Positions 1-8,687 are shown, numbered from the stretch's first letter. The stretch is DNA of 64,000 bases from Haloechinothrix_A salitolerans (GCF_039544105.1 NZ_BAABLA010000114.1), one strand, 5' to 3'. Numbers and translations are program-made. The notes: generated by a model from the letters alone, not told the origin.

Positions 1-136
1 GACCACGGGCCACTGCAGCTCGCCACCGACCGAAAAGGAGGCCAACAACACCACCGCCCAGCGCAGTCAGGCCGACACCTCAAACGCGAGAAAGATCGAG
101 GCTAGGTGCCAGGTAATTCAGGAACGCGAGGAGCGA
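1..136. other. left edge, no gene assigned
   Basis: This stretch holds no convincing gene. The frame of the next gene stays open to the left edge, but the peptide is low-complexity and polar and does not resemble the membrane protein that follows. A GTG at about position 52 on the minus strand could begin a signal-peptide-like protein running off the edge, but too little is visible to decide. Confidence 0.3.
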
Positions 137-139
137 GTG

Positions 140-697
140 ATGACTGCCCAGCAACCCCACGCCTCGGCGTCGGACGTCGTCAAGATCGGCGTTCCGGTCG
201 CGATCGGGGCCGCCGTCGCGATCGCCATCGGCGTCTACGGTCGCCTGCACGATCCCACCGGCTTCTCCGTCAACATCGCCGGGTTCGGCAGCCCGCTTGG
301 CCCGAAGACGTGGCTCACCACGGTCGCGTTCGTGCTGGCGCTGGTGCAGGTCGGTTCGGCACTGGTGATGTACGGCAAGGTCCGCGTCGCCGCTCCGCCG
401 TGGATCGGCACGCTGCACCGCTGGTCCGGACGTCTTGCCGTGCTCGCGGCGGTGCCGGTAGCGGTGCACTGCCTGTACGCCCTCGGCCTGCAGACCACGA
501 CGCCGCGTGTGTTGATGCATTCGCTGCTCGGCACCTTCTTCTTCGGCGCGTTTGTCACCAAGATGCTGCTGCTCACCCGCAGGGGCCTGCCGGGATGGCT
601 GTTGCCGGTCGTCGGCGGCCTGGTGTTCGCGGCGTTGGTCGGGTTGTGGCTGACCTCGGCGCTGTGGGTGTTCACGACCATCGGAATTCCGGCGTAG
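140..697 (+). CDS. integral membrane protein, DUF6529-like
   Basis: The 185-residue protein is mostly hydrophobic, with about four or five predicted membrane spans separated by short loops. Two His residues (in TLHRWSGR and the VHCLYAL span) are spaced as in small haem-binding cytochrome b561/ferric-reductase-like membrane proteins. I place it in the DUF6529 family from overall pattern, not from a search. A GAGGAG ribosome site lies 6 nt before ATG 140; GTG 137 is an alternative. The Rieske gene follows after 27 nt in the same direction, so the two are probably co-transcribed and may form a membrane electron-transfer pair. No reaction can be stated. Confidence 0.7.
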   Translation: MTAQQPHASASDVVKIGVPVAIGAAVAIAIGVYGRLHDPTGFSVNIAGFGSPLGPKTWLTTVAFVLALVQVGSALVMYGKVRVAAPPWIGTLHRWSGRLAVLAAVPVAVHCLYALGLQTTTPRVLMHSLLGTFFFGAFVTKMLLLTRRGLPGWLLPVVGGLVFAALVGLWLTSALWVFTTIGIPA

Positions 698-724
698 CCG
701 GGCGACATCGAAAGGAAGTCAATC

Positions 725-1237
725 ATGAGTGAGGACATGGGACACCCATCGCGGCGAGCGGTCATCCTGGGTGCGGGTGCCGTGGGCGCGGGTGCGCTGG
801 TGGCGGGCTGCACGACGTACGGCAAGACACCGGACGCGGCTGCGCCAGCGGCCGAGGGCACGGCGGCCGAGGGCACGGCTGCCGGGGACGCTCCGGCGAC
901 CGGGGGCGCTCCGGCGACCGGGGGCGCAGCTGCCGAGTCCGGCGGCGGTGGCGCGGCACTGGCTAACGTGTCGGACGTGCCGGTCGGTGGTGGACGAGTG
1001 TTCGCCGACCAGGAAGTCGTTGTAACCCAACCTAGCGCGGGGACGATCCGGGCGTTCTCCTCGATCTGTACGCACCAGGGCTGCCCGGTGGCCAACGTCA
1101 GCGGCGGCACGATCAACTGCACGTGCCATGGCAGCAAGTTCCGTGTCGCTGACGGCTCCGTGGCGGGCGGGCCCGCGCCGGAGCCGCTGCCGGAACGTGG
1201 CGTCGTCGTCGAGGGCGACCAGATCCGGCTGCGGTAG
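725..1237 (+). CDS. Tat/lipobox Rieske [2Fe-2S] protein
   Basis: A 170-residue exported Rieske protein. The N-terminus carries a twin-arginine stretch (SRRAVILG) and a lipobox ending at Cys29 (LVAGC), so it should be folded in the cytoplasm, exported by Tat and lipid-anchored. An Ala/Gly/Glu/Thr-rich linker (about residues 35-75) precedes the Rieske domain. Cluster ligands are visible as Cys115-Thr-His117 and Cys132-xx-His135, with Cys120 and Cys134 in place for the stabilising disulfide. The domain is minimal, so this is a stand-alone electron carrier, not a cytochrome bc1 subunit or ring-hydroxylating oxygenase. Its likely partner is the membrane protein just upstream. The electron donor and acceptor are unknown. 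Confidence 0.92.
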   Translation: MSEDMGHPSRRAVILGAGAVGAGALVAGCTTYGKTPDAAAPAAEGTAAEGTAAGDAPATGGAPATGGAAAESGGGGAALANVSDVPVGGGRVFADQEVVVTQPSAGTIRAFSSICTHQGCPVANVSGGTINCTCHGSKFRVADGSVAGGPAPEPLPERGVVVEGDQIRLR

Positions 1238-1252
1238 GGCCCGCCGTCCCGA

Positions 1253-1339
1253 AGTTGATCAGGTCTACTCGCGGTGTTGCGCGAGTATGTCCGGTTCACA
1301 CGGTTCTCCGAACAACAACGCGAGTAGACGTGATCAACT
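1253..1339. repeat. 87-bp palindromic-ended element, copy 1
   Basis: The element begins AGTTGATC and ends GATCAACT, with 27-bp terminal inverted repeats (1253-1279 and 1313-1339, two mismatches). It matches the reverse complement of the element at 2329-2415 along its full length with about seven differences. It holds no open frame of its own. Its right end supplies the stop codon of the neighbouring AbiEi-like gene when that gene is read in its restored frame. It also lies where a terminator of the Rieske operon would be. Confidence 0.85.
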
Positions 1340-2280
1340 AGCGCGTTCCCCGATCTGCCGCGCGACACCGCGGGCGAACGCGGCGTGCAGGCGATGCGCT
1401 AGCACCTCAGGACGGTTCGCGTCCCGCCAGCCCCATCGCACGATCTCGTACCCGGCGTCGAGGATTCGTTCCTCGCGACGTTTCTCCGCGCGGATGATTC
1501 GGCCGTCGTCCGACGTCCATCCGGCGCGTACTTGCCGATACCGTCGGCTTCGCCGACGACACCAAAGCGCTCCCAGAAGAAGTCGGCTCGGGCGATGGGG
1601 CCGTACGCGTCGCAGATGACGACTTGTGTGCGCGGCTCGGGTAGTCCCTGCTCGCGCATCGCTACCCGGGACAACGACTCCAGTACGGACTCCGACTTCG
1701 GGTCGGCGTGCTCGATGGCCCGATACGCTCCGCAGATGCCTGGCGTGGTGTAGCAGTCCCTCGCCAGGGTGTGGAGTTCCGGCAGTGTGGCAAGTTGTTG
1801 TCGTAACGCAGAATCGGCGAGAACGACTCCTTCCCGGAGTGTCAAGCTCCGGGCGAGGTCGATAACCGTGCGGGCGGCCGAGGTCAGTGCGACACCGTGC
1901 TTGGTCGTCCGATGATGCGGCGGCACGTCGGCGTAGCGCAGCACGTAGCCACGGCGACGTTGCCCCTTCGCTGGGTCGCTCGTGGCGATGACGACGTCAT
2001 CGGGCGGCGGCGCCAGCGTGTCGAGTCCCAAGATCCGTGCGGCCGATGTCCCCGCGACGAGCGCGTCATGGTGACGCAGGGTTAGAAGCACCGCGGCCGC
2101 GTCGAGGGTATGTCTCCGTTCCGGAGTATCGGCGGCGGCCAGGACGGCGCGTGGCACGTACACGCCACGACGCAACGTCGTCCAGTCGCCGTCCTGGAGA
2201 CGTCTGCGGATCGTGGCAGGGCTGACTCCCGCTGCGAGCGCGTCCGCGCGAGTAAAGGGTGCTTCGCCGATTGTCCCCAT
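1334..2280 (-). pseudogene. AbiEi-like / DUF559 nuclease-fold protein, frameshifted
   Basis: The N-terminus (residues 1-50, ADALAAGVSPATIRRRL) is a winged-helix of the AbiEi antitoxin type, followed by the AbiEi-like middle. The C-terminal part starts as a DUF559/Vsr-like PD-(D/E)XK fold (ARADFFWERF, EADGIGKY). Within about 1518-1530 the frame breaks: the frame in use continues as unrelated Ser/Arg-rich peptide to a stop at 1399, while the next frame reads DDGRIIRAEKRREERILDAG and EIVRWGWRDANRP, the normal family ending, to a TGA at 1334-1336. One missing base explains this; it may be a real mutation or a sequencing error. No toxin gene adjoins it, so stand-alone function is unknown. It is bracketed by inverted 87-bp repeats. 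Confidence 0.75.
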
Positions 2281-2328
2281 GGAGGCACCGTAGTGACGGC
2301 CACTGACGGTTTATGACCCTTCACTCCT

Positions 2329-2415
2329 AGTTGATCACGTCTACTCGCGGTGTTGTTCGGAAAACCGTGTGAATCGGACATTCTCGCGCAACAACGCGAG
2401 TAGACGTGATCAACT
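2329..2415. repeat. 87-bp palindromic-ended element, copy 2 (inverted)
   Basis: This is the second copy of the 87-bp element, in the opposite orientation to the first, with the same AGTTGATC...GATCAACT ends and 27-bp near-perfect terminal inverted repeats. It lies 48 bp upstream of the AbiEi-like gene start and 20 bp past the stop of the ROK gene, so it could also act as a hairpin terminator for the latter. Confidence 0.85.
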
Positions 2416-2435
2416 ACGGCAACCCCGCCTCGCCC

Positions 2436-3611
2436 TTACGTCGTGAGTAGTGCCTCCACCTGGCTCGGCGCGAGTGCGTGGTCGATCACCATGAACGCCG
2501 CGCCGTAGACGCCCGCCTCGTCGCCGGAGTGGGACTGCACGATGCGCAGGTTCTGCGTCGCCAGCGGCAGCGAGCGCTGATAGACGGCCTCCCGCACCCC
2601 GGCGATCAGATGCTCGCCCGCCAACGACAGCGCGCCGCCGACCGCGAGCACCGATGGGTTGAACAGGCTGACCGCGGTCGCCAGTACCTCCCCGATGTCG
2701 CGGCCCGCCTGCCGGATGTGCTGCAGCGCGGGTACCGATCCGTTGCGGGCGAGCGAGACGACGTCGGCGCTGTTCGCGGCGGTCACCCCAGCCTCGGTCA
2801 GCTTCGCCGCGATCGCCGCCCCGCTGGCGACGGCCTCAAGACATCCGACGTTGCCGCAGCGGCAGACGACGTCGGTGTCGTGCGGTACCCGCACGTGTCC
2901 CATGTCGCCCGCCGCGCCCTGCGACCCCCGGTGCAGTTGGCCATAGCTGATGAGCCCGCTGCCGATGCCGGTCGCGACCTTCACGAAGATCATGTGCTCG
3001 TACTCCGACCAGTGGCTGCGGTACTCGCCGAGCGCCATGATGTTGACGTCGTTGTCCACCAACGTCACCGCGCCCAGTTCGCCGCGCATGAACGCCGGAA
3101 CGTCGAAGCCGTCCCAGCCGGGCATGATCGGCGGGTTCGTCGGCTTGCCGGACAGGTGCTCGACGGGGCCGGGTAGTCCGATGCCGACGCCGAGCAGGTC
3201 GCATTCGTCCCGCCCGGCCTGGCTGAGCAGCACGCGGCCGCGTTCGCACACTTCCCGCAACACGACCTCAGGTCCGTCGGCGATATCGAGCACCTTGTCC
3301 TGCTCGACGAGTACCTCACCCGCCAGGTCGGTGACCGCGAGCTTGGCGTGCGTCGCGCCGATATCGGCCGCGAGTACCACCCTGGCCGCGGGGTTGAACG
3401 CGAACATCGTCGGCGGACGTCCACCAGTGGAGTTCGCTTTGTCGCTGAACTTCAGTAGACCTGAGCTGAGCAGGGTGTCGACGCGCTCGGCGACGGTCGA
3501 GCGTGCCAGGCCGGTCTCGGTGGACAGCTCAGCGCGGGTGCGTGGCCGCCCGTCGCGCAGGAGCTGAAACAGCGCCGCCGAGCCTGCCGGTGACAGCTCG
3601 CCCCGAGTCAT
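2436..3611 (-). CDS. ROK-family transcriptional regulator
   Basis: A 391-residue ROK repressor. Residues 5-65 form a winged helix-turn-helix (RTRAELSTETGLARSTVAERV). The sugar-kinase-like part follows, with the phosphate motif DIGATHAKLAV, the ROK zinc/sugar region CRCGNVGCLEAVASG (Cys-x-Cys-x4-Cys), and a GHVRV-type sugar-binding His. The start is set at ATG 3611, where a GGAAGG ribosome site precedes it; an upstream in-frame start would add 25 residues not expected in the family. The gene diverges from the sugar ABC operon 150 bp away and is its obvious regulator, with a sugar or sugar phosphate as likely ligand. A palindrome over the operon promoter is a candidate operator. Confidence 0.93.
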   Translation of the reverse strand: MTRGELSPAGSAALFQLLRDGRPRTRAELSTETGLARSTVAERVDTLLSSGLLKFSDKANSTGGRPPTMFAFNPAARVVLAADIGATHAKLAVTDLAGEVLVEQDKVLDIADGPEVVLREVCERGRVLLSQAGRDECDLLGVGIGLPGPVEHLSGKPTNPPIMPGWDGFDVPAFMRGELGAVTLVDNDVNIMALGEYRSHWSEYEHMIFVKVATGIGSGLISYGQLHRGSQGAAGDMGHVRVPHDTDVVCRCGNVGCLEAVASGAAIAAKLTEAGVTAANSADVVSLARNGSVPALQHIRQAGRDIGEVLATAVSLFNPSVLAVGGALSLAGEHLIAGVREAVYQRSLPLATQNLRIVQSHSGDEAGVYGAAFMVIDHALAPSQVEALLTT

Positions 3612-3715
3612 GCAATCGCCTTCCTTCCCCTCAGCAGCAGGATCTGCTGGTTCAACACTAGAACATCGCTGGCTTCTCGCGGCCATCCTACGACCATTTG
3701 GACGTTAGTCGGTGA

Positions 3716-3753
3716 ACTTTTGCTTGACTCTCATACAAAAGTGCGCCTATGGT
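3716..3753 (+). promoter_or_regulatory. putative ABC-operon promoter with ROK operator
   Basis: TTGACT (3724-3729) and TATGGT (3748-3753) are spaced by 18 bp. An inverted repeat ACTTTTG-N13-CAAAAGT (3716-3722/3736-3742) overlaps the -35 box, as expected for a repressor site. Transcription would begin about 3760, almost on ATG 3762, and no Shine-Dalgarno sequence precedes that ATG, so the message may be leaderless. The assignment is by inspection only. Confidence 0.5.
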
Positions 3754-3761
3754 TCACCACC

Positions 3762-5300
3762 ATGGGTCCGAGGGAGATTCAGGTCACAGCCCCTGAGGGG
3801 CAGGAACCGCTGCTGCGGATGAGCGGCATCGTCAAGCACTTCCCTGGCGTGAAAGCGCTGGACGGCATCGACCTTGAGGTGCGAGCGGGCGACGTCCATT
3901 GCCTGCTCGGCCAGAACGGCGCTGGCAAGTCCACGCTGATCAAGGTGCTGTCCGGAGCACATCAGCCGGACGGCGGCACGATCCACTGGCAGGGCGAAGA
4001 CATTCGCATCGTCAACCCGCAGGACGCGCTCGACCATGGCATCGCAACGATCTACCAGGAGCTTGACCTGGTCGACGGCCTGACCGTCGCGGAGAACATC
4101 TACCTCGGGCACGAGCGCGCGCGATGGGGAGTCGTCGCGCGGGCCGAGGCGAACCGCAGCACCGCTGAGCTGCTGCGCCGCCTCGGCCACCCCGAGATCA
4201 CTCCTGACACCGAGGTCGGACGACTGTCCTCCGCTGGCAAGCAAGTCGTGAGCATGGCCCGCGCGCTGTCGCATGACGCGAAGCTGATCGTGATGGACGA
4301 GCCGTCCGCCGTGCTGGACCAGGAAGAGGTCGCCCGGCTGTTCGGCGTGATCTGTGAACTCGCGGCGCAGGGTGTCGCGATCGTTTACATTTCGCATCGG
4401 CTCGAGGAAATCCGCGAGATCGGCGACCGCGTCACCGTGCTCAAGGACGGGCGCACCGCCGCCACCGGCCTCGCGGCCGCCGAGACGCCGACGTCCGAGA
4501 TCATCCGCCTGATGACCGGGCGGTCCATCGAGTACGTCTTCCCCGAGCGGCCGGTGCGGCAGTTGGGCGAGACCGTGCTCGAATTGTCCGGGCTGAGCAG
4601 GCCGGGGGAGTTCCACGACGTCTCGTTCACGGTGGCTGCCGGTGAAGTCGTCGGGCTCGCCGGGCTGGTTGGCTCCGGTCGCTCGGAGATCCTGGAGACG
4701 ATCTACGGCGCGCGCAAGGCCAAGTCGGGCACGGTGACCGTCGCCGGACGTCGACTGCGCGCGGGTCGTGTCGGCGCCGCGGTGGCCGCTGGTGTTGGCC
4801 TGTGTCCCGAGGAGCGCAAGAGTCAGGCACTGGTGCTGCACGAGTCGGTGGCGCGCAACATCTCGCTCGCCAGCCTCGGCCGATTCGCCCGAGGGGGCTT
4901 CGTGAACCGCCGTGACGAGCGGCAAGCAGCGGACGAGCAGGTCCGCGCCCTTGACGTCCGACCCGCTGACGTGCAGCGCCACGTGCGCACGCTCTCCGGC
5001 GGCAACCAGCAGAAAGTCGTGCTCGCCCGCTGGCTGCTGCGGCAGTGCCGGGTGCTGCTGCTTGACGAGCCGACACGCGGCGTCGACGTCGGCGCGCGGT
5101 CGGAGATCTACGCGCTGGTCAGGGACCTCGCCGCCAGCGGCATCGCGGTCGTCGTGGTCTCCAGTGAGATCGAGGAGGTGATTGGGCTGTCCGACCGGGT
5201 CTTGGTGATCTCCGACGGCGCCCTCGTCCACGACAGTCCCGCCGAGGAGATCGACGAGCACCAGGTGCTCGACATGGTGATGGAAGGAGAGGCGGCATGA
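3762..5300 (+). CDS. sugar ABC transporter ATP-binding protein (RbsA type)
   Basis: A 512-residue double ATPase of the CUT2 family, which powers uptake of monosaccharides or inositol. The first domain has Walker A GQNGAGKST (residues 50-58) and Walker B LIVMDEPSAVLD. The second has the typically degenerate Walker A (GLVGSGRSE), signature LSGGNQQK and Walker B VLLLDEPTRGVD. That asymmetry is normal for RbsA/XylG/MglA proteins. ATG 3762 is preferred over an upstream TTG because the putative -10 box lies before it; the conserved fold only begins near residue 18, so a later start is possible. It overlaps the permease gene by 4 nt (ATGA). Substrate is not readable from sequence. Confidence 0.93.
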   Translation: MGPREIQVTAPEGQEPLLRMSGIVKHFPGVKALDGIDLEVRAGDVHCLLGQNGAGKSTLIKVLSGAHQPDGGTIHWQGEDIRIVNPQDALDHGIATIYQELDLVDGLTVAENIYLGHERARWGVVARAEANRSTAELLRRLGHPEITPDTEVGRLSSAGKQVVSMARALSHDAKLIVMDEPSAVLDQEEVARLFGVICELAAQGVAIVYISHRLEEIREIGDRVTVLKDGRTAATGLAAAETPTSEIIRLMTGRSIEYVFPERPVRQLGETVLELSGLSRPGEFHDVSFTVAAGEVVGLAGLVGSGRSEILETIYGARKAKSGTVTVAGRRLRAGRVGAAVAAGVGLCPEERKSQALVLHESVARNISLASLGRFARGGFVNRRDERQAADEQVRALDVRPADVQRHVRTLSGGNQQKVVLARWLLRQCRVLLLDEPTRGVDVGARSEIYALVRDLAASGIAVVVVSSEIEEVIGLSDRVLVISDGALVHDSPAEEIDEHQVLDMVMEGEAA

Positions 5301-6343
5301 CGACCGCGTCTGACGAGAGAGCGCACACGAACGCCGACGCGGCTGGCCGCGACACCCAGAGCCCGCTGCGCGGCGTGACCGCCCTGTTCTCCGGCCCCGC
5401 GGGACGCAACCTCGGCCTGGTGATCGCGCTGTTGCTGCTGTGCGTCGTCGGCCTCATCACCGCGGGCGACCGCTTCGTCAGCTTCGACAACATGATGACG
5501 ATCCTGCGGCTCGCGGCGGTGTACGGCGTGGTCAGCGTCGGCATGACGTTCGTGATCACCGGCGGCGGTATCGACCTGTCCGTCGGCGCGATCGTGGCGT
5601 TGTCGTCGGTGTGGGCGTCGACCATCGCCACCCAGACGCTCGCGGAGGACACCCACTGGATCGTCATGGTGACGACGGCATTGCTGGTCGGCGCGGCCTG
5701 CGGACTCGTGAACGGAACGCTCATCGCCTACGGCAGAATGGCGCCGTTCATCGTGACGCTTGCGATGCTCGCCGGGGCGCGCGGCCTCGCCGAGATCATC
5801 GCGCAGAAGCGCACGCAGGTCGTCACGGTCAGTGAGTTCGTCGACGTCATTGGCGGCGAAGTGCTCGGCATCCCTGTGCTTGTGCTGATCTTCGCCGTGG
5901 TCGCCGTCGCGGGCTGGATTCTGCTCAACCGCACCACGTTCGGCCGCAGAACTCTCGCGGTCGGCGGTAACCCGGAGGCGGCACGGCTGGCAGGCATCAA
6001 CGTCAAGCGCCACACGACGTTGCTGTACGTCCTCGTCGGTGTCGCATGTGGACTCGCGGCGGTGATGCTGCTGGCCCGCACCACGGCGGGGACGTCGACG
6101 CACGGCATGCTCCTCGAGCTCGACGCCATCGCCGCCGTCGTCATCGGCGGGACGCTGCTCTCCGGCGGTCGCGGCACCATCGTCGGCACGGTCTTCGGCG
6201 TGCTGATTTTCACCACGCTCACCAACGTCTTCACGCTCAACAACCTCGACACGTCCACCCAGGCCGTCGCCAAGGGCGCGATCATCGTCGTCGCCGTGCT
6301 GCTGCAGCAGCGCGTCGCGGCCCGCAACGGCTCCCCGCCCTAG
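5297..6343 (+). CDS. sugar ABC transporter permease (RbsC type)
   Basis: A 348-residue permease with about ten hydrophobic spans and family motifs GGGIDLSVGAIVALS and GGNPEAARLAGINV, the latter the cytoplasmic coupling region seen in RbsC/XylH proteins. A roughly 35-residue charged N-terminal tail precedes the first span. One permease gene suggests a homodimeric channel, as in ribose-type importers. Its start overlaps the ATPase stop, so translation is coupled. The binding-protein gene follows after 80 nt. Confidence 0.94.
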   Translation: MTTASDERAHTNADAAGRDTQSPLRGVTALFSGPAGRNLGLVIALLLLCVVGLITAGDRFVSFDNMMTILRLAAVYGVVSVGMTFVITGGGIDLSVGAIVALSSVWASTIATQTLAEDTHWIVMVTTALLVGAACGLVNGTLIAYGRMAPFIVTLAMLAGARGLAEIIAQKRTQVVTVSEFVDVIGGEVLGIPVLVLIFAVVAVAGWILLNRTTFGRRTLAVGGNPEAARLAGINVKRHTTLLYVLVGVACGLAAVMLLARTTAGTSTHGMLLELDAIAAVVIGGTLLSGGRGTIVGTVFGVLIFTTLTNVFTLNNLDTSTQAVAKGAIIVVAVLLQQRVAARNGSPP

Positions 6344-6423
6344 CCCTGGTGGCCACGTTCCAGGAAGCCAGCCACGCCCTCGCAAGTAGAGCCCACCCAA
6401 CCCCCACATCCAAGGAGAGAACC

Positions 6424-7464
6424 ATGCCGCAACGCAGCAGACTCCTACGCACGACCGGCGCCGTCGCAGCCGTGGCCCTGCTCGCCACCGCCTGCACCGG
6501 CAACGACCCGGCGAGCCAGCAGGAGAACAGCGAGCCGAGGGCGGTCAGCTCGAATGACGACCCCGGCAAAGAAGTCGTGATCGGCTTCTCCGGTCCCGAG
6601 GCCGACCACGGGTGGCTGGCCGCGATCAACTCCACCGCCGAGGCGGAGGGCGAAAAGTACGAGGACGTCGAACTCCGCGTCGCCGAGGGCACCAACGACC
6701 CGAGCATGCAAATCAGCCACATCGAGACGTTCATCAACGACGGCGTGGACGCGATCGTGCTGCTGCCCACCGACGGTGCCGCGCTGACCAAGGTCGCGAC
6801 GCAGGCGATGGAGGCCGGCATCCCGGTGGTCAACGTCGACCGCGAGTTCTCCAGCGAGTTCGCCGCCCGCACCACCATCCTCGGCGACAACTACGGGATG
6901 GGTGTCTCGGCTGGCACCTACGCGTGTCAGCTGGTCGACGAGAACGACCTCGGTGGCGACGCGGTGATCGCCGAGATCGCGGGTCTCGACTCGTTGCCGC
7001 TGACCCAGGACCGCTCGGACGGCTTCAAGGACGCACTGAAGGAATGCGACCAGGACGTCGACCACCGGGTCGCCGCGGAGTTCACTGTGGAGTCCGGTGA
7101 GCGGGTGGCCTCCAACCTGCTCCAGGCGGTGCCGGAGATCGACATCATCTGGAACCACGACGACGACCAGGGCGTCGGCGTCAAGGCCGCGTTCGACAAC
7201 GCGAACCGCGACGAGTTCTTCTTCATCGGCGGCGCTGGCTCGGCCAACGCGATGCGCTGGATTCAGGAAGGCGAGATGGAAGCCACCGTGCTCTACCCGC
7301 CGACACAGGCAGCGGACGGCATCCGGCTCGCCCGGCTGCTCGCCCAGGACAAGGGCATGTCCGACCTGGTGCAGGTCGAGGTGCCGCGCCGGATCGTGCT
7401 GAACGCGCCCGTCGTGACCAAGGAGAACGTCGAGGAGTACCTCCCGCTCGGGTTCGAGTCCTAA
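6424..7464 (+). CDS. sugar ABC transporter substrate-binding lipoprotein
   Basis: A 346-residue periplasmic-binding-protein-like lipoprotein. The signal peptide ends in a lipobox at Cys24 (LLATAC). The mature part is the two-lobe type 1 fold (VVIGFSGPEADHGWLAAINS, DAIVLLPTDGAALTKVATQA, GIPVVNVDREF), closest in style to ribose/inositol/xylose binding proteins. The start is fixed by an AAGGAGAG site just upstream of ATG 6424; the frame is open further left but that stretch overlaps the permease. It completes the CUT2 importer. The ligand is unknown; the sugar/polyol enzymes downstream suggest an inositol- or hexose-like compound. Confidence 0.93.
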   Translation: MPQRSRLLRTTGAVAAVALLATACTGNDPASQQENSEPRAVSSNDDPGKEVVIGFSGPEADHGWLAAINSTAEAEGEKYEDVELRVAEGTNDPSMQISHIETFINDGVDAIVLLPTDGAALTKVATQAMEAGIPVVNVDREFSSEFAARTTILGDNYGMGVSAGTYACQLVDENDLGGDAVIAEIAGLDSLPLTQDRSDGFKDALKECDQDVDHRVAAEFTVESGERVASNLLQAVPEIDIIWNHDDDQGVGVKAAFDNANRDEFFFIGGAGSANAMRWIQEGEMEATVLYPPTQAADGIRLARLLAQDKGMSDLVQVEVPRRIVLNAPVVTKENVEEYLPLGFES

Positions 7465-7499
7465 CCGCACCGCACCGACGAACCGCCCAGGGAGGGCTG

Positions 7500-8687
7500 A
7501 TGACGCACGCGGACAGAGCGCCGATCGGGATCGGCATGATCGGCTACGCCTTCATGGGGATGGCGCATTCCCAAGGATGGCGCAACGCCAAGAGCTTCTT
7601 CGACCCGAAGCTCGAACCACGGCTGACCGCGCTCGGCGGGCGCGACCGCGCCAAGGCCGAGGAGATGGCACGCCGGTTCGATTGGCAGCACGTGGAAACC
7701 GACTGGCGCGCGTTGATCGCCAGGGACGACGTCGGCCTCGTCGACATCTGCACCCCCGGCGATACCCACGCGGAGATCGCGATCGCCGCGCTGGCGGCGG
7801 GCAAGCACGTGCTGTGCGAGAAACCGCTCGCCAACTCGGTCGAGGAAGCCGAGCGGATGGCGAAGGCCGCCGAGCAGGCGCGAGACGGTGGCATACGCGC
7901 CATGGTCGGTTTCACCTACCGCCGGGTGCCCGCCCTGGCGCTGGCCAGGCGGCTGGTGCGGGACGGCAGGATCGGCAGGCTGCGCCACGTCAGGGCGCAG
8001 TACCTGCAGGACTGGCTCACCGACCCTGCCGCGCCGTACTCCTGGCGGCTTGACGCCACGCGAGCGGGTTCCGGCGCGCTCGGCGACATTGGCGCCCACG
8101 TGATCGACCTGACCCAGTTCCTCACCGATGAGCACATCACAGGGGTCAGCGCCACCATGGACACCTTTGTCACCGAACGTCCGCTTGCGGACGGTGACGG
8201 CACCGGCCAGGTGACCGTCGACGACGCCTCGGTGTTCCTCGGCCGCTTCAGCGGCGGCGCGATGGCTACCTTCGAGGCCACCCGCTACGCCACCGGCCGC
8301 AAGAACGCCATTCGCATCGAGTTGAACGGCACAGCGGGCAGTCTGGCGTTCGACTTCGAGGATATGAACACGCTGCGGTTCTACGACGCCTCGACGTCGG
8401 CCGAGACGCAGGGCTTCACCCGGATTCTCGTGACCGAGCCGACGCACCCGTACCTGGGCGCGTGGTGGCCGCCGGGCCACCTGCTCGGCTACGAGCACGG
8501 GTTCTCCCACCAGGCCGCCGACCTGCTTACCGCCATCGCGGACGGCACCGACCCCGAGCCGTCGTTCGCGGACGGGCTGCGGGTGCAGCGGGTGGTCGCC
8601 GCGGTGCAGGCCAGTGCGGCGGCCGACAGCCGGTGGGTCGCCGTGGACCAGACGACAGCAGCAGGCACGACGAGGGAGGTGGCGTGA
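7500..8687 (+). CDS. Gfo/Idh/MocA family oxidoreductase
   Basis: A 395-residue NAD(P)-dependent dehydrogenase. The N-terminal Rossmann fold has IGMIGYAFMGMAHSQGW, and the family signature Glu107-Lys108-Pro109 (CEKPLA) follows; the C-terminal GFO_IDH_MocA domain includes GDIGAHVIDLTQ. Members oxidise a hydroxyl of a sugar, inositol or derivative, often feeding a keto-sugar to a TIM-barrel isomerase, which fits the next gene. A GGGAGG ribosome site precedes ATG 7500, and its stop overlaps the isomerase start (TGATG). It belongs to the importer operon. Specificity (inositol 2-dehydrogenase, glucose-3-dehydrogenase or other) cannot be decided by eye. Confidence 0.92.
   Translation: MTHADRAPIGIGMIGYAFMGMAHSQGWRNAKSFFDPKLEPRLTALGGRDRAKAEEMARRFDWQHVETDWRALIARDDVGLVDICTPGDTHAEIAIAALAAGKHVLCEKPLANSVEEAERMAKAAEQARDGGIRAMVGFTYRRVPALALARRLVRDGRIGRLRHVRAQYLQDWLTDPAAPYSWRLDATRAGSGALGDIGAHVIDLTQFLTDEHITGVSATMDTFVTERPLADGDGTGQVTVDDASVFLGRFSGGAMATFEATRYATGRKNAIRIELNGTAGSLAFDFEDMNTLRFYDASTSAETQGFTRILVTEPTHPYLGAWWPPGHLLGYEHGFSHQAADLLTAIADGTDPEPSFADGLRVQRVVAAVQASAAADSRWVAVDQTTAAGTTREVA

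Noticed and set aside
1253..2415. Insertion sequence
   Set aside because: No transposase is encoded between or near the repeats; only a non-autonomous unit can be argued.
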